Origin: Rhizobium leguminosarum
Lineage (GTDB): Bacteria; Pseudomonadota; Alphaproteobacteria; Rhizobiales; Rhizobiaceae
Length of the DNA stretch: 64,000 nucleotides
Assembly (NCBI RefSeq): GCF_001679785.1
Contig: NZ_CP016286.1
Coordinates: 1,240,001 to 1,304,000 of the forward strand
Direction: 5' to 3'
The position numbers were made by a program, and so were the translations under genes. A model generated the notes under the pieces. That model was given only the letters and a program-made list of their open reading frames with translations. It was not told where the DNA came from and made no database searches. Of this stretch, positions 49,932-57,718 are shown piece by piece; position 1 is the stretch's first letter; every line of letters starts with the position of its first letter.

Positions 49932-51392
49932 TCAGCGCCAGAAGCGCTTCGTGTCGATGACCTCATCTACTGAGGACTGCGCCATGCGGATCAACGCATT
50001 CTTGTCATCGTGGGAAACGACAGAATCTCGAGCAGGGTGGTCGGCCAGTCCATGCTGCTCAAGCACGTCCGGTCCCGTAGCCAGATCGTTCAATGCTCCA
50101 AGATAGTCCTGCAGTTCCTCCATCGCTGCGATAAATTTCCGGTGCCGACGGGCGCCGCGCTTGTCGTCGAACAACGATCCGAAGAATTCAGCCGCGTAGC
50201 GAAGCTTCTTAGCGTCCTTGCGGACCTGATGACGATGCTCGTCGTCGGTCCCAGCCAGCGCACTGCCGTGCTTTTTCAACTTCTTACGCATTTTCTCGAG
50301 GGCCTTCGCGGCAAACTCCGAAGCCGATGTCTCCTCGGAAGCTGCGCTGCCGACAGGGCGATCGAGGTCACATTGAAGCCACTCGTTGAAATCGAGCATC
50401 AGCGCGCGCGTTCTCGCCGATTCCAGAGCCTCGACAGCGTCGCCGTAGGCCTTGTTGCGGGCATCCTTGAGCTTGGCCCGAAGGTCGGAGTCCTTCGCCT
50501 TCATCAGCAGGACATCGAGATTTCGCGCTTCGCCCAGGACGCCAGCGAGCCAGCGAAGCTCCTCTTGGATCATTTTCGGCTCGTCGCCCATCAGGAGCGG
50601 CCTGAACAGAGAGAACGCAGAGCGGAGACGCCGCAGAGCTACCCGCGCCTGATGAAGGCCTTCCGAATTTCGTCGCTGGAGAAGGATCTCTTCGTTGAGA
50701 CGGAACTGCCGAAAGCAGGACCCGGCGATCTCTTGAAAGGCGGCAGATGCCTTGATGTTTCGGTCGAGATCGAGGCGCTCTGCCTTGAACATGAATTGCT
50801 GCCTGTCCAGAAGCGCGAGACCCCGTTCGGACTTGGACTGAATGCCGAACCGGAAAGGTGCGATCGCGTCGATCTTGCGAATGAATACGAACAAGTCCTT
50901 CGTATCGCCGTCCTTCAGTTCGACTTCGATTTCCTGAACTGGCGAGCGCCTGTTGCCAGACACTACGTCTCCCCGGTCGACGACCACCTCCAGCCGAGAG
51001 CCGTTCAATTCGATGTTCCAGACGCGGCGCTCAATGAACACGGTGAAAGCGGCTTCCACATCAAGTTCCGGTCCGAACTCGCTTATCAGAGGGCTCGTAT
51101 GGTCGAGGACGGGTTCATTGCCTTCAATGGGAGTCTCCCATTCTGAACGGACAAACAGTGATTTCGCCGGTCCGGATGCCTTCACAGTCTGGACGTGGGA
51201 AGCGCCGGTAGAGCGGATACGCAGAGAGAACCCCTTCTGCGACAGCCGACGATCATCCGTTTCGAAGTAGGTCGATGTCTGCTGCAGTGCGTCGTCAGGC
51301 TCTCCGAGAAGATCGGAACCCAAAAGGCTCTCAAGGGCTTCGTTGGAGAGGTCGAGTTTGATTTCGATTTCCGATGGCAAGGCAGGCTCCAT
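49932..51392 (-). CDS. CYTH and CHAD domain protein (inorganic triphosphatase/polyphosphate-binding)
   Basis: About 486 residues. The CYTH domain (about 5-200) opens with the ExExK signature SEIEIKLDLS and contains TYFETDDRRLSQKGFSLRIR. The CHAD domain (about 215-480) is helical with many His/Arg/Lys, e.g. LHQARVALRRLRSAFSLFR and RHQVRKDAKKLRYAAEFFGS. CYTH enzymes hydrolyse triphosphates and CHAD domains bind inorganic polyphosphate. Start unsure: ATG 51392 preferred, GTG 51446 possible. Divergent from the second Nudix gene. Confidence 0.9.
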   Translation of the reverse strand: MEPALPSEIEIKLDLSNEALESLLGSDLLGEPDDALQQTSTYFETDDRRLSQKGFSLRIRSTGASHVQTVKASGPAKSLFVRSEWETPIEGNEPVLDHTSPLISEFGPELDVEAAFTVFIERRVWNIELNGSRLEVVVDRGDVVSGNRRSPVQEIEVELKDGDTKDLFVFIRKIDAIAPFRFGIQSKSERGLALLDRQQFMFKAERLDLDRNIKASAAFQEIAGSCFRQFRLNEEILLQRRNSEGLHQARVALRRLRSAFSLFRPLLMGDEPKMIQEELRWLAGVLGEARNLDVLLMKAKDSDLRAKLKDARNKAYGDAVEALESARTRALMLDFNEWLQCDLDRPVGSAASEETSASEFAAKALEKMRKKLKKHGSALAGTDDEHRHQVRKDAKKLRYAAEFFGSLFDDKRGARRHRKFIAAMEELQDYLGALNDLATGPDVLEQHGLADHPARDSVVSHDDKNALIRMAQSSVDEVIDTKRFWR

Positions 51393-51520
51393 TCTGATTG
51401 GATGTTCATCAACGCTGGAGGTCCTGTCATAGTTCGGTCGCGTCACGACCTGATGAAGCGAACTGGACTCTCGAACGTCGCCCGGCTAGCTTGCGCGGGC
51501 TTCGAAACCGGAGGCGGACG

Positions 51521-51976
51521 ATGCTCAACGAAAACGCCCAGACGGACCTTACGAAAACCATGTCTGGTCGCGATGTCGCGCAGGCTGGTGCTCTCTGCTA
51601 CCGTCGGAACGAAAACGGTGGAGTTGAAATCCTTTTTGTAGGCAGCCGACGGAACGGTCGATGGGGCATTCCGAAGGGGCACGTCGAAGGTGGTGAGGCC
51701 AGCAGCGCCGCGGCGCTAAGAGAGGCGTTCGAGGAGGCTGGGGTCGCAGGCGTCGTGGACAAGGCCGTATTCGGTACGTTTTCTTATCGGAAGGACACGA
51801 GTCCCAACCAATACCACGTGGCCGTCCACCTTCTTAAGGTCTCGAGGATCGCGGACAAGTTTCCGGAGAAGCATGTCCGTAAGACACGGTGGTTCCCCTT
51901 AGAGACCGCGCTGCGGGAAGCAGCGCAGCCGGGCTTGCGGATGCTGTTGTCGCAGCTCGAGTCCGTGGGCGTATGA
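51521..51976 (+). CDS. Nudix hydrolase
   Basis: A 151-residue Nudix protein: WGIPKGHVEGGEASSAAALR and EAFEEAGV form the canonical box. ATG at 51521 has GGAGG 6 nt upstream. Similar in build to the Nudix gene at 49.4 kb but divergent in sequence. Its stop overlaps the esterase start (ATGA), so the two are co-translated. It shares a 130-bp divergent intergenic region with the CYTH-CHAD gene. Confidence 0.88.
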   Translation: MLNENAQTDLTKTMSGRDVAQAGALCYRRNENGGVEILFVGSRRNGRWGIPKGHVEGGEASSAAALREAFEEAGVAGVVDKAVFGTFSYRKDTSPNQYHVAVHLLKVSRIADKFPEKHVRKTRWFPLETALREAAQPGLRMLLSQLESVGV

Positions 51977-53001
51977 AAGTCGGTTTCGGCAAATCGCTAG
52001 CCCGGGTCCTCAAATCCCAGAAGAAATTCAGCAGGCTGATCGAGAAGGCCCTCAAGGCGCCGCGAAACAAGGCGAAACGCGCGACGCCGACACCCCGTGC
52101 CGCGAAACCGACTCTGGTCGAGACGACCGCATTTGGAAGCAATCCCGGCCGCCTGATCATGAAAACCTTCGTGCCGACAGCGCGGCTGCCGAAAAACCCG
52201 GCACTTGTGGTCGTGCTTCATGGTTGCCGACAAACACCCGAAAGCCTGGACAGTGCCGCTGGCTTCTCCAAACTCGCAAAAGAACGCGGCTTCGTTCTCC
52301 TTTATCCTGAGCAGAGAAGCGCCAATAATTCGCAACGATGCTTCAACTGGTTCCGCCCAAGCGCCGTCGCCAGAGACCGCGGAGAAATGCTCTCCATCAA
52401 GCAAATGATCGAACATGCTTGCGAAAGACATCGCATCGACCGCTCGAGGATCTTTATCGCAGGATTGTCTGCTGGCGGAGCGATGACGGCCGCGCTCGTT
52501 GCCAACTATCCCCCAATGTTCGCAGGCGCCGCGATCATCGCAGGCATGCCCGTCGGATCGGCCCGAGATGCGATGTCCGCACTACGAGCGATGAAGTCGG
52601 GCGCGACGCCGCCGCCCGGCGGCTGGGGCCGAGCTGTTACGAAGATCTCTTCCGAGGTCAAGGCGTGGCCCGCGGTAACGATCTGGCAGGGCATGGACGA
52701 TAGGACTGTGAACCCGGTCAACGCGAGCGCATGCATAGCACAGTGGCTCGAAGTCCAGGGCATCGACGAAGGCAGCGGACGTGCGGCGGAAAAACCGTGG
52801 GGCAGATTGCAGTCGTGGCGGGCCGCAGACGGTCTGAAGCTGGCCTTTTATTCGGTCAGGAACATGGGGCACGGGCTTCCAATCAAAATGCGGGCCGCTG
52901 CGAAGTCGAGACGATCTGGAGACCCTTACGTCATTGCGGCAGAGATTTCGGCTCCAGCAGAATTGCTGCGACTATGGGGCTTGAAGAGACCTATGCTATA
53001 G
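51973..53001 (+). CDS. PHB-depolymerase-family esterase
   Basis: A 342-residue alpha/beta hydrolase of the polyhydroxybutyrate depolymerase-like esterase family. Seen: oxyanion segment VVVLHGCRQTPESLD, lipase box IAGLSAGGAM with the nucleophile Ser, an Asp in QGMDDRTVNP, and a C-terminal His in NMGHGLPIK. No signal peptide is seen, so action on an intracellular polymer or ester is plausible. The N-terminal 50 residues are basic. Co-translated with the upstream Nudix gene. Confidence 0.85.
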   Translation: MKVGFGKSLARVLKSQKKFSRLIEKALKAPRNKAKRATPTPRAAKPTLVETTAFGSNPGRLIMKTFVPTARLPKNPALVVVLHGCRQTPESLDSAAGFSKLAKERGFVLLYPEQRSANNSQRCFNWFRPSAVARDRGEMLSIKQMIEHACERHRIDRSRIFIAGLSAGGAMTAALVANYPPMFAGAAIIAGMPVGSARDAMSALRAMKSGATPPPGGWGRAVTKISSEVKAWPAVTIWQGMDDRTVNPVNASACIAQWLEVQGIDEGSGRAAEKPWGRLQSWRAADGLKLAFYSVRNMGHGLPIKMRAAAKSRRSGDPYVIAAEISAPAELLRLWGLKRPML

Positions 53002-53176
53002 TCGAAAACGCTGTGGCTAGGCCAAATTTTGTCTATTCCCGTTAAAGCAAGGTCATTGACCTGCGGCCCTCTCCCGGCGACCTCATTCGCTATTGCCGTT
53101 TCGAACCAAAGCGCCAAATCGGTGAAGTGGCGAGCTCCCGACTTTTCATCCGAAGCTCAGCCAAGAGGAACGCAGC

Positions 53177-55039
53177 ATGGATGCAAACAGCGGGCTCATC
53201 GGGGATAAGGTTGCCGCAAAACGTAGCCAGGAGGACGCAGCCGTCGTTCCGCGCGCGATAGAGAACCACGGCGTCATCGGCGATTTGGCGACGATCGCGC
53301 TTGTCGCTACCGACGGCACGATCGATTTTCTATGTTGGCCCGATTTCGACAGTCCGACAATTTTTGCTGCGCTGCTCGACCCGGAACGTGGTGGCATGTT
53401 TCGGATCGCTCCGGAGCTTGCCGACGCCCGCGTGACGCAACAGTATCTTCCGGATACGAACGTCCTCCTCACACGTTGGATGGGCGACAAGGCAAGCGGC
53501 GAACTTACTGATTTCATGTACGTGAAAAACAGCCGTAGCGACGGCTCGAGCATGGTTGTACGGCGCTTTCGTGTGACGCGCGGGAGTTTGAAGTTGCGTA
53601 TGTCGTGCACTCCTCGGTTCGAATATGCGAGAAGACAGCTCCCGGCGAAGATGGAAGAGGGCGCTGTAATCTGGCGGCAGGCGAACGGCGAAGTTCTACG
53701 ACTCTTGGCTGGTGTGCCACTCGTCGAGATCGATGGCGGCGTTATCGCCGAGATCACCCTTCAAGCTGGAGAGGGCGTCGATTTCATTCTCGACGACGGT
53801 GACGACAATGCGGAAGAAGCGACCACGGAGGAGATGGAAGATCAGACGGTCGCCTTCTGGCAGAACTGGGCGAGACAGTCGACCTATCGCGGACGCTGGC
53901 GCGAAATGGTCAATCGCTCTGCACTGGCGTTGAAACTCATGACCTCGCGCAAGCACGGGTCGATCGTCGCCGCCGCAACCTTTGGGTTGCCGGAAACCCC
54001 CGGTGGCAGCCGCAACTGGGACTATCGCGCCACCTGGATACGCGACGCCTCCTTCACAGTGTATGCATTGATGAGGCTTGGCTATCGCGACGAGGCGATG
54101 GCATTCAACGACTGGATCGGCCAGCGGGCGTCGGCATGTGACGCCGGCGGTCGACTGAAGATCATGTATGCGATCGACGGCGGCGAGGTGCCTAATGAGG
54201 CCAGCCTCGAGCACCTGCACGGCTATGGCGGTGCGACGCCCGTCCGGGTGGGAAACAACGCTGCAGAACAGTTCCAGCTCGACATCTACGGTGAGCTTCT
54301 CGACTCAATCTATCTGAGCAACAAATACGGCCACGCAATCTCTCACGATCACTGGGAGGGGGTTCGAAAGGTTGTGGAGTTTGTCTGCGACCACTGGGAG
54401 GATCCTGACGCCGGGATTTGGGAGATGCGCCGCGAGCCACAGGAGTTCCTCCATTCCAGGCTCATGTGTTGGGTGGCGGTCGATCGGGGAATACGTCTCG
54501 CGACCAAGCGATCCCTCGCGGCGCCTTTTTCCAAGTGGCATGACGTCAGGAACGACATTTACGAAGACATTTGGAAAAACTTCTGGAACGAGGAGAAGGG
54601 GCACTTTGTGCAGACAAAGGGCGGCGACACGCTTGACGCCTCGCTGCTACTCATGCCGCTGGTGAGGTTTGTCAGTGCCACGGACCCGAGGTGGCTGTCG
54701 ACCTTGACGGCGATCGGCGACCAACTAGCGGACGACGGCGTCGTGCACCGATATCGAAGTAATGACGGCCTTGACGGGGAGGAGGGCGCCTTCTCAGCCT
54801 GCTCATTCTGGTATGCAGAGTGTCTCGCACGAGCGGGGGACACCAAGAAGGCTCGCAGGGTCTTCGAGTCGGTTCTGAATTATGCCAACCATCTCGGACT
54901 ATATGCCGAGGAGTTTGATACCAAGGCGCAGCTCGCTGGCAATTTCCCGCAAGCCTTTACTCATCTCGCTCTCATCAGCGCAGCGTTCTACCTAGATCGC
55001 GAGCTCGACGATCGCAATAGCCAGGAATGGCGGCCGTAG
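53177..55039 (+). CDS. Glycoside hydrolase family 15 protein (glucoamylase/trehalase type)
   Basis: A 620-residue protein with the GH15 layout: an N-terminal beta-rich domain (about 25-240; ATDGTIDFLCWPDFDSPTIF) and an (alpha/alpha)6 catalytic barrel (about 260-610; GGSRNWDYRATWIRDASFT and, near the end, GEEGAFSACSFWYAECLARA with a candidate catalytic Glu). Such bacterial proteins include trehalases and glucoamylases. No signal peptide is visible, consistent with internal trehalose or glycogen-related substrates. Confidence 0.88.
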   Translation: MDANSGLIGDKVAAKRSQEDAAVVPRAIENHGVIGDLATIALVATDGTIDFLCWPDFDSPTIFAALLDPERGGMFRIAPELADARVTQQYLPDTNVLLTRWMGDKASGELTDFMYVKNSRSDGSSMVVRRFRVTRGSLKLRMSCTPRFEYARRQLPAKMEEGAVIWRQANGEVLRLLAGVPLVEIDGGVIAEITLQAGEGVDFILDDGDDNAEEATTEEMEDQTVAFWQNWARQSTYRGRWREMVNRSALALKLMTSRKHGSIVAAATFGLPETPGGSRNWDYRATWIRDASFTVYALMRLGYRDEAMAFNDWIGQRASACDAGGRLKIMYAIDGGEVPNEASLEHLHGYGGATPVRVGNNAAEQFQLDIYGELLDSIYLSNKYGHAISHDHWEGVRKVVEFVCDHWEDPDAGIWEMRREPQEFLHSRLMCWVAVDRGIRLATKRSLAAPFSKWHDVRNDIYEDIWKNFWNEEKGHFVQTKGGDTLDASLLLMPLVRFVSATDPRWLSTLTAIGDQLADDGVVHRYRSNDGLDGEEGAFSACSFWYAECLARAGDTKKARRVFESVLNYANHLGLYAEEFDTKAQLAGNFPQAFTHLALISAAFYLDRELDDRNSQEWRP

Positions 55040-55242
55040 AGCCGACGAATACCGCTCCGCGTCCGAGTGGGGGCCGCCTTCAGATGGTAGCAAAGCACTT
55101 CCTCGGAGGACAGTAGGATCGCGCCCGGCCAGCGCCACCGAATGTATTTCAGCTTAAGTTTTATGCGCTGGCGTTGGCAGTTTGGCTGCCTCGGAACTTT
55201 CAATGTCCCCAGTCAGTTCGTACTGTTGTGGAGGAACCGGCC

Positions 55243-55413
55243 ATGTCCAAAAAGAATAATGCCCCATCAAAAAGGGGCAATCCTAAAGAGCAGCCTGTCA
55301 ATCGCCCCGACCATAAGGAACCGCCGGAGCCTGACGATCGTAAACACCCGGCCCGTGATACAAGAGAGGCGCCGGTGCCCAACCCAAACGGCGAGCCTGT
55401 CGAGAAACTTTAG
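55243..55413 (+). CDS. Small hydrophilic protein of unknown function
   Basis: 56 residues, Lys/Pro/Asp/Glu-rich, predicted disordered (e.g. RPDHKEPPEPDDRKHPARD). ATG at 55243 has GGAGG 9 nt before it. No domain recognised. Resembles small stress-related or unannotated proteins common in rhizobia; coding status rests on the ribosome site and charged composition. Confidence 0.5.
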   Translation: MSKKNNAPSKRGNPKEQPVNRPDHKEPPEPDDRKHPARDTREAPVPNPNGEPVEKL

Positions 55414-55736
55414 CGACTGCCAGACCCGTCATTAATTGGCTTTAGGGTCAGCCTCGGTGTTGCTTTGAACAAGCGAGATCTGACCGTTTCGCACGATGAC
55501 ACAAAGACCGATCCTTGGGACCGGCTTGAGCGATAGAGATGGACATTAACTGGGATTACGAGACGAATTTGGACATTCCCGAGCTGAAGTCGGCAAATGC
55601 GAGACGAAGACGCACGTCTGTACAAAAGGCGCAACTAAACGCCTGCGCTGACATCTGACTTTTTTATGAGAGCAAGTTGCACGGAATTGTGGGCGCCGCG
55701 CTATTTCTGACGAGCCCACGCAACCTGCCACATGGC
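55414..55736. other. Intergenic segment without a supported gene
   Basis: No ORF with a ribosome site or recognisable domain, no RNA gene. It ends at the ccdA-side direct repeat and its base composition is lower in GC than ccdA, suggesting it belongs to the accessory side of the junction. Confidence 0.45.
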
Positions 55737-55848
55737 CTGGAAAATCGGCAACCGGTGGCCTAGCCGATTTGCATCAGGATCGGAAAGGTCTGCTGGAACC
55801 AGATCGCCACATTGCTGACCCATCCGAAGAGGAAGGCGAGGCCGGTCA
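55737..55848 (-). repeat. Direct repeat, copy B: native 3' end of ccdA
   Basis: The same ~110-bp sequence as at 48119-48230, here continuous with the ccdA reading frame on one side and with the post-stop sequence GGCTAGGCC-type bases on the other. It is the donor or target copy. Confidence 0.9.
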
Positions 55849-56509
55849 GCACGAGGAACAGACCCATCACCTTTTCCACCGTGCCGAGATGCCGGCGGAA
55901 GCGCGACAGGAAGCGCATGAAGGCGCCGGAAAAGCCGGCGGCGATCCAGAAGGGGATGGCAAGGCCGAGCGAATAGATGGCGAGCAGCCCGGCACCGGAG
56001 CCGACCGTCTCGCGCGAGGCGGCAACGCCGAGGATGGCGCCGAGCACCGGGCCGATGCAGGGCGTCCAGCCGAAGGCGAAGGCAAGGCCCATAATATAGG
56101 CGCCCGTCAGCGTCGCCGGCTTGCCGCTGCCCTGGAAGCGCGCCTCACGCGCCAGCACTCCGATTCGAAAGAGGCCAAGGAAGTTCAATCCCATGACGAT
56201 GATGATCAGCCCGCCGATCTTCGACAGGAGGTCAAGATGCTGGCGAAGCGCCATGCCGATGCTGGAAGCACCGGCGCCAAGCGCCACGAAGACGGTGGCA
56301 AAGCCGAGCGTGAAGAGCAGTGCCGAGAAGAACACGCCGCGCCTGACGTCCGGCGCCACCGCCACCGCACCGCCGCCGCGGAACTGCTCGACGGAGATGC
56401 CGGCCATATAGCAGAGATAGGGCGGAACGAGGGGAAGCACGCAGGGCGACAGGAAGGAAAGCGCCCCGGCAATGAGCGCGCTCCACAGGGAAATATCGGC
56501 AATCGACAC
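55760..56509 (-). CDS. ccdA: CcdA/DsbD-type cytochrome c biogenesis membrane protein
   Basis: A 249-residue polytopic protein that moves reducing equivalents across the inner membrane for cytochrome c maturation. Six or more membrane segments; the redox cysteines lie in SFLSPCVLPLVPPYLCYMAG (N-terminal half) and FGWTPCIGPVLGAI (second half). C-terminus FGWVSNVAIWFQQTFPILMQ is duplicated at 48.1 kb. Divergent from tRNA-Lys. Confidence 0.94.
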   Translation of the reverse strand: MSIADISLWSALIAGALSFLSPCVLPLVPPYLCYMAGISVEQFRGGGAVAVAPDVRRGVFFSALLFTLGFATVFVALGAGASSIGMALRQHLDLLSKIGGLIIIVMGLNFLGLFRIGVLAREARFQGSGKPATLTGAYIMGLAFAFGWTPCIGPVLGAILGVAASRETVGSGAGLLAIYSLGLAIPFWIAAGFSGAFMRFLSRFRRHLGTVEKVMGLFLVLTGLAFLFGWVSNVAIWFQQTFPILMQIG

Positions 56510-56585
56510 GCATTCTCTCCGGCTGCAATCTGCGTGATGTTCCTAGCTTTGCAGGCCAGCGATTGCCAATCACCTTTTTGCGCGC

Positions 56586-56670
56586 GCAAGAAATCTGTCT
56601 TCGCTCTCGCAAGAAATCCGTCTTTGCACGCAAGACATTTGGTCTTGGCGCGCGCAAGAAATGTGCCGGG
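56586..56670. repeat. Four degenerate 21-24-bp repeats upstream of ccdA
   Basis: The core GCAAGAAAT (third copy GCAAGACAT) followed by CTGTCTT-like sequence starts at 56586, 56609, 56630 and 56654. The array lies between ccdA and the tRNA-Lys promoter and is flanked by GCGCGC runs. Could be a variable or protein-binding array. Confidence 0.65.
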
Positions 56671-56694
56671 TGCGGAAAAAGGCAAATTTTTCGG

Positions 56695-56723
56695 TTGACC
56701 GCAATGGGTCGCCTGCCTATGTT
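56695..56723 (+). promoter_or_regulatory. Promoter of tRNA-Lys
   Basis: TTGACC, an exact 17-nt spacer, and TATGTT, 40 bp before the mature tRNA 5' end; a good sigma-70-type match with correct placement. Confidence 0.7.
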
Positions 56724-56763
56724 CCGCCCACTTCCAGCCGGGGTGGGCACGCCCGCGGAGAGG

Positions 56764-56839
56764 GAGAGCGTAGCTCAGCTGGTAGAGCAACTGACTTTTA
56801 ATCAGTAGGTCTCGGGTTCGAACCCCGACGCTCTCACCA
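56764..56839 (+). tRNA. tRNA-Lys (anticodon TTT)
   Basis: A complete 76-nt cloverleaf with encoded CCA: acceptor stem GAGAGCG / CGCTCTC, D arm GCTC-AGCTGGTA-GAGC, anticodon arm ACTGA-CTTTTAA-TCAGT with TTT, and T arm TCGGG-TTCGAAC-CCCGA. An integrase remnant follows within 100 bp, so this tRNA has probably served as an attachment site. Confidence 0.98.
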
Positions 56840-56899
56840 ACGATTTCAACGGCTTAAAGCCTTGGATTGGCCTAAATATCGGCTACAATACCCTCACAC

Positions 56900-57195
56900 A
56901 TGTCTCGCACAGTCCGGGAGGGTAAAGTGACCTCGCATACGGTATTCGGTGACAAGGTTCGAATCTATCGTCGCGCCCAGAGTTCCCTGTGGCAATGCTC
57001 CAACCTATTTGGAGGGCCGGGAGTGGCGCGTGAGCACCAAAACGGACAGTCTTGCGCTGGCCAAGGAGTTTGCCGAGGACTGGTATCTTGAATTCCGGGA
57101 CAAAAGCCGGGGTGGGTCAGCTGAAGCAGGAAAGAACCTTTGCCGACCCTGCCAAGCAGTTCGTTGGGAATATGTGCCACTTAATGTACGGCGGC
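56900..57195 (+). pseudogene. Tyrosine-integrase N-terminal remnant, frameshifted
   Basis: Three consecutive reading frames join into a typical phage-type integrase N-terminus: FGDKVRIYRRAQSSLWQC, then TYLEGREWRVSTKTDSLALA and EFAEDWYLEFRDKSR, then GQLKQERTFADPAKQFV. At least two frameshifts and loss of the whole catalytic domain. It lies directly 3' of tRNA-Lys in the orientation expected for a tRNA-integrated element. Confidence 0.7.
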
Positions 57196-57217
57196 CGAAA
57201 AGGTTGGCTGCGGCCGA

Positions 57218-57325
57218 CTAAAGCATGTCGCGCAAAAGTGTGCAGCGGTTTTGCGACAACGACATGCGTAAAAACAAAGACCTAAAGCGCGACAAGCGAA
57301 TCTGAAAGATCGCGACGCGCTTTAG
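57218..57325. repeat. Dispersed rhizobial intergenic palindrome
   Basis: AAGCATGTCGCGCAAAAGTG ... TTTTGCGACAACGACATGCG forms one palindrome, and TAAAGCGCGAC ... GATCGCGACGCGCTTTA forms a second right after it. The type is very frequent in Rhizobium intergenic regions. Shares the core AAAGTGTGCAGCGGTTTTGCG-like sequence with the repeats at 43.2 kb. Confidence 0.75.
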
Positions 57326-57475
57326 GCCGTATGTCACCACGCGGCGCACACCTCGGGCCGGCATCCCGCCGGGGGCGGGTGCGCCGTGACTATGCCCTGT
57401 GCGGCCTGTTTGGTGCGGAACGGCGAGCAGTAATCTCCGCCGCCGTCCAGCTTGTCCCCCAAGGGTTATAGGCGT

Positions 57476-57694
57476 TCAGCCATCATAATGGCCCGAAAGT
57501 GCCGCCTCGGCAGACTTAACAACCACGGCGATATTCACGCCCTTCGTCAAGGTTGTCCCGGTCGCGCGAAGGTCTGTCACCACTTTCAGGCCGCCCGATT
57601 TAGGCGCCGGGAGCGGTACGACGGTGCCGTTGTCCAGATCAGCGATCCAGAGCCCGTCCTGACCTTCAACACTAATAACAACAACTGTAGCCAT
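57476..57694 (-). CDS. 72-residue protein of unknown function next to a SARP/TPR regulator
   Basis: A small acidic-to-neutral protein, Val/Gly/Ala-rich, with VVVISVEGQDGLWIADLDNG and KGVNIAVVVKSAEAALSG and no transmembrane segment or cysteine. A strong ribosome site GGAGGG precedes the ATG. It starts 24 bp after the stop of the regulator gene on the same strand, so probably one operon. No family recognised. Confidence 0.6.
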   Translation of the reverse strand: MATVVVISVEGQDGLWIADLDNGTVVPLPAPKSGGLKVVTDLRATGTTLTKGVNIAVVVKSAEAALSGHYDG

Positions 57695-57718
57695 GTTATT
57701 CCCTCCAACGATTGATGT

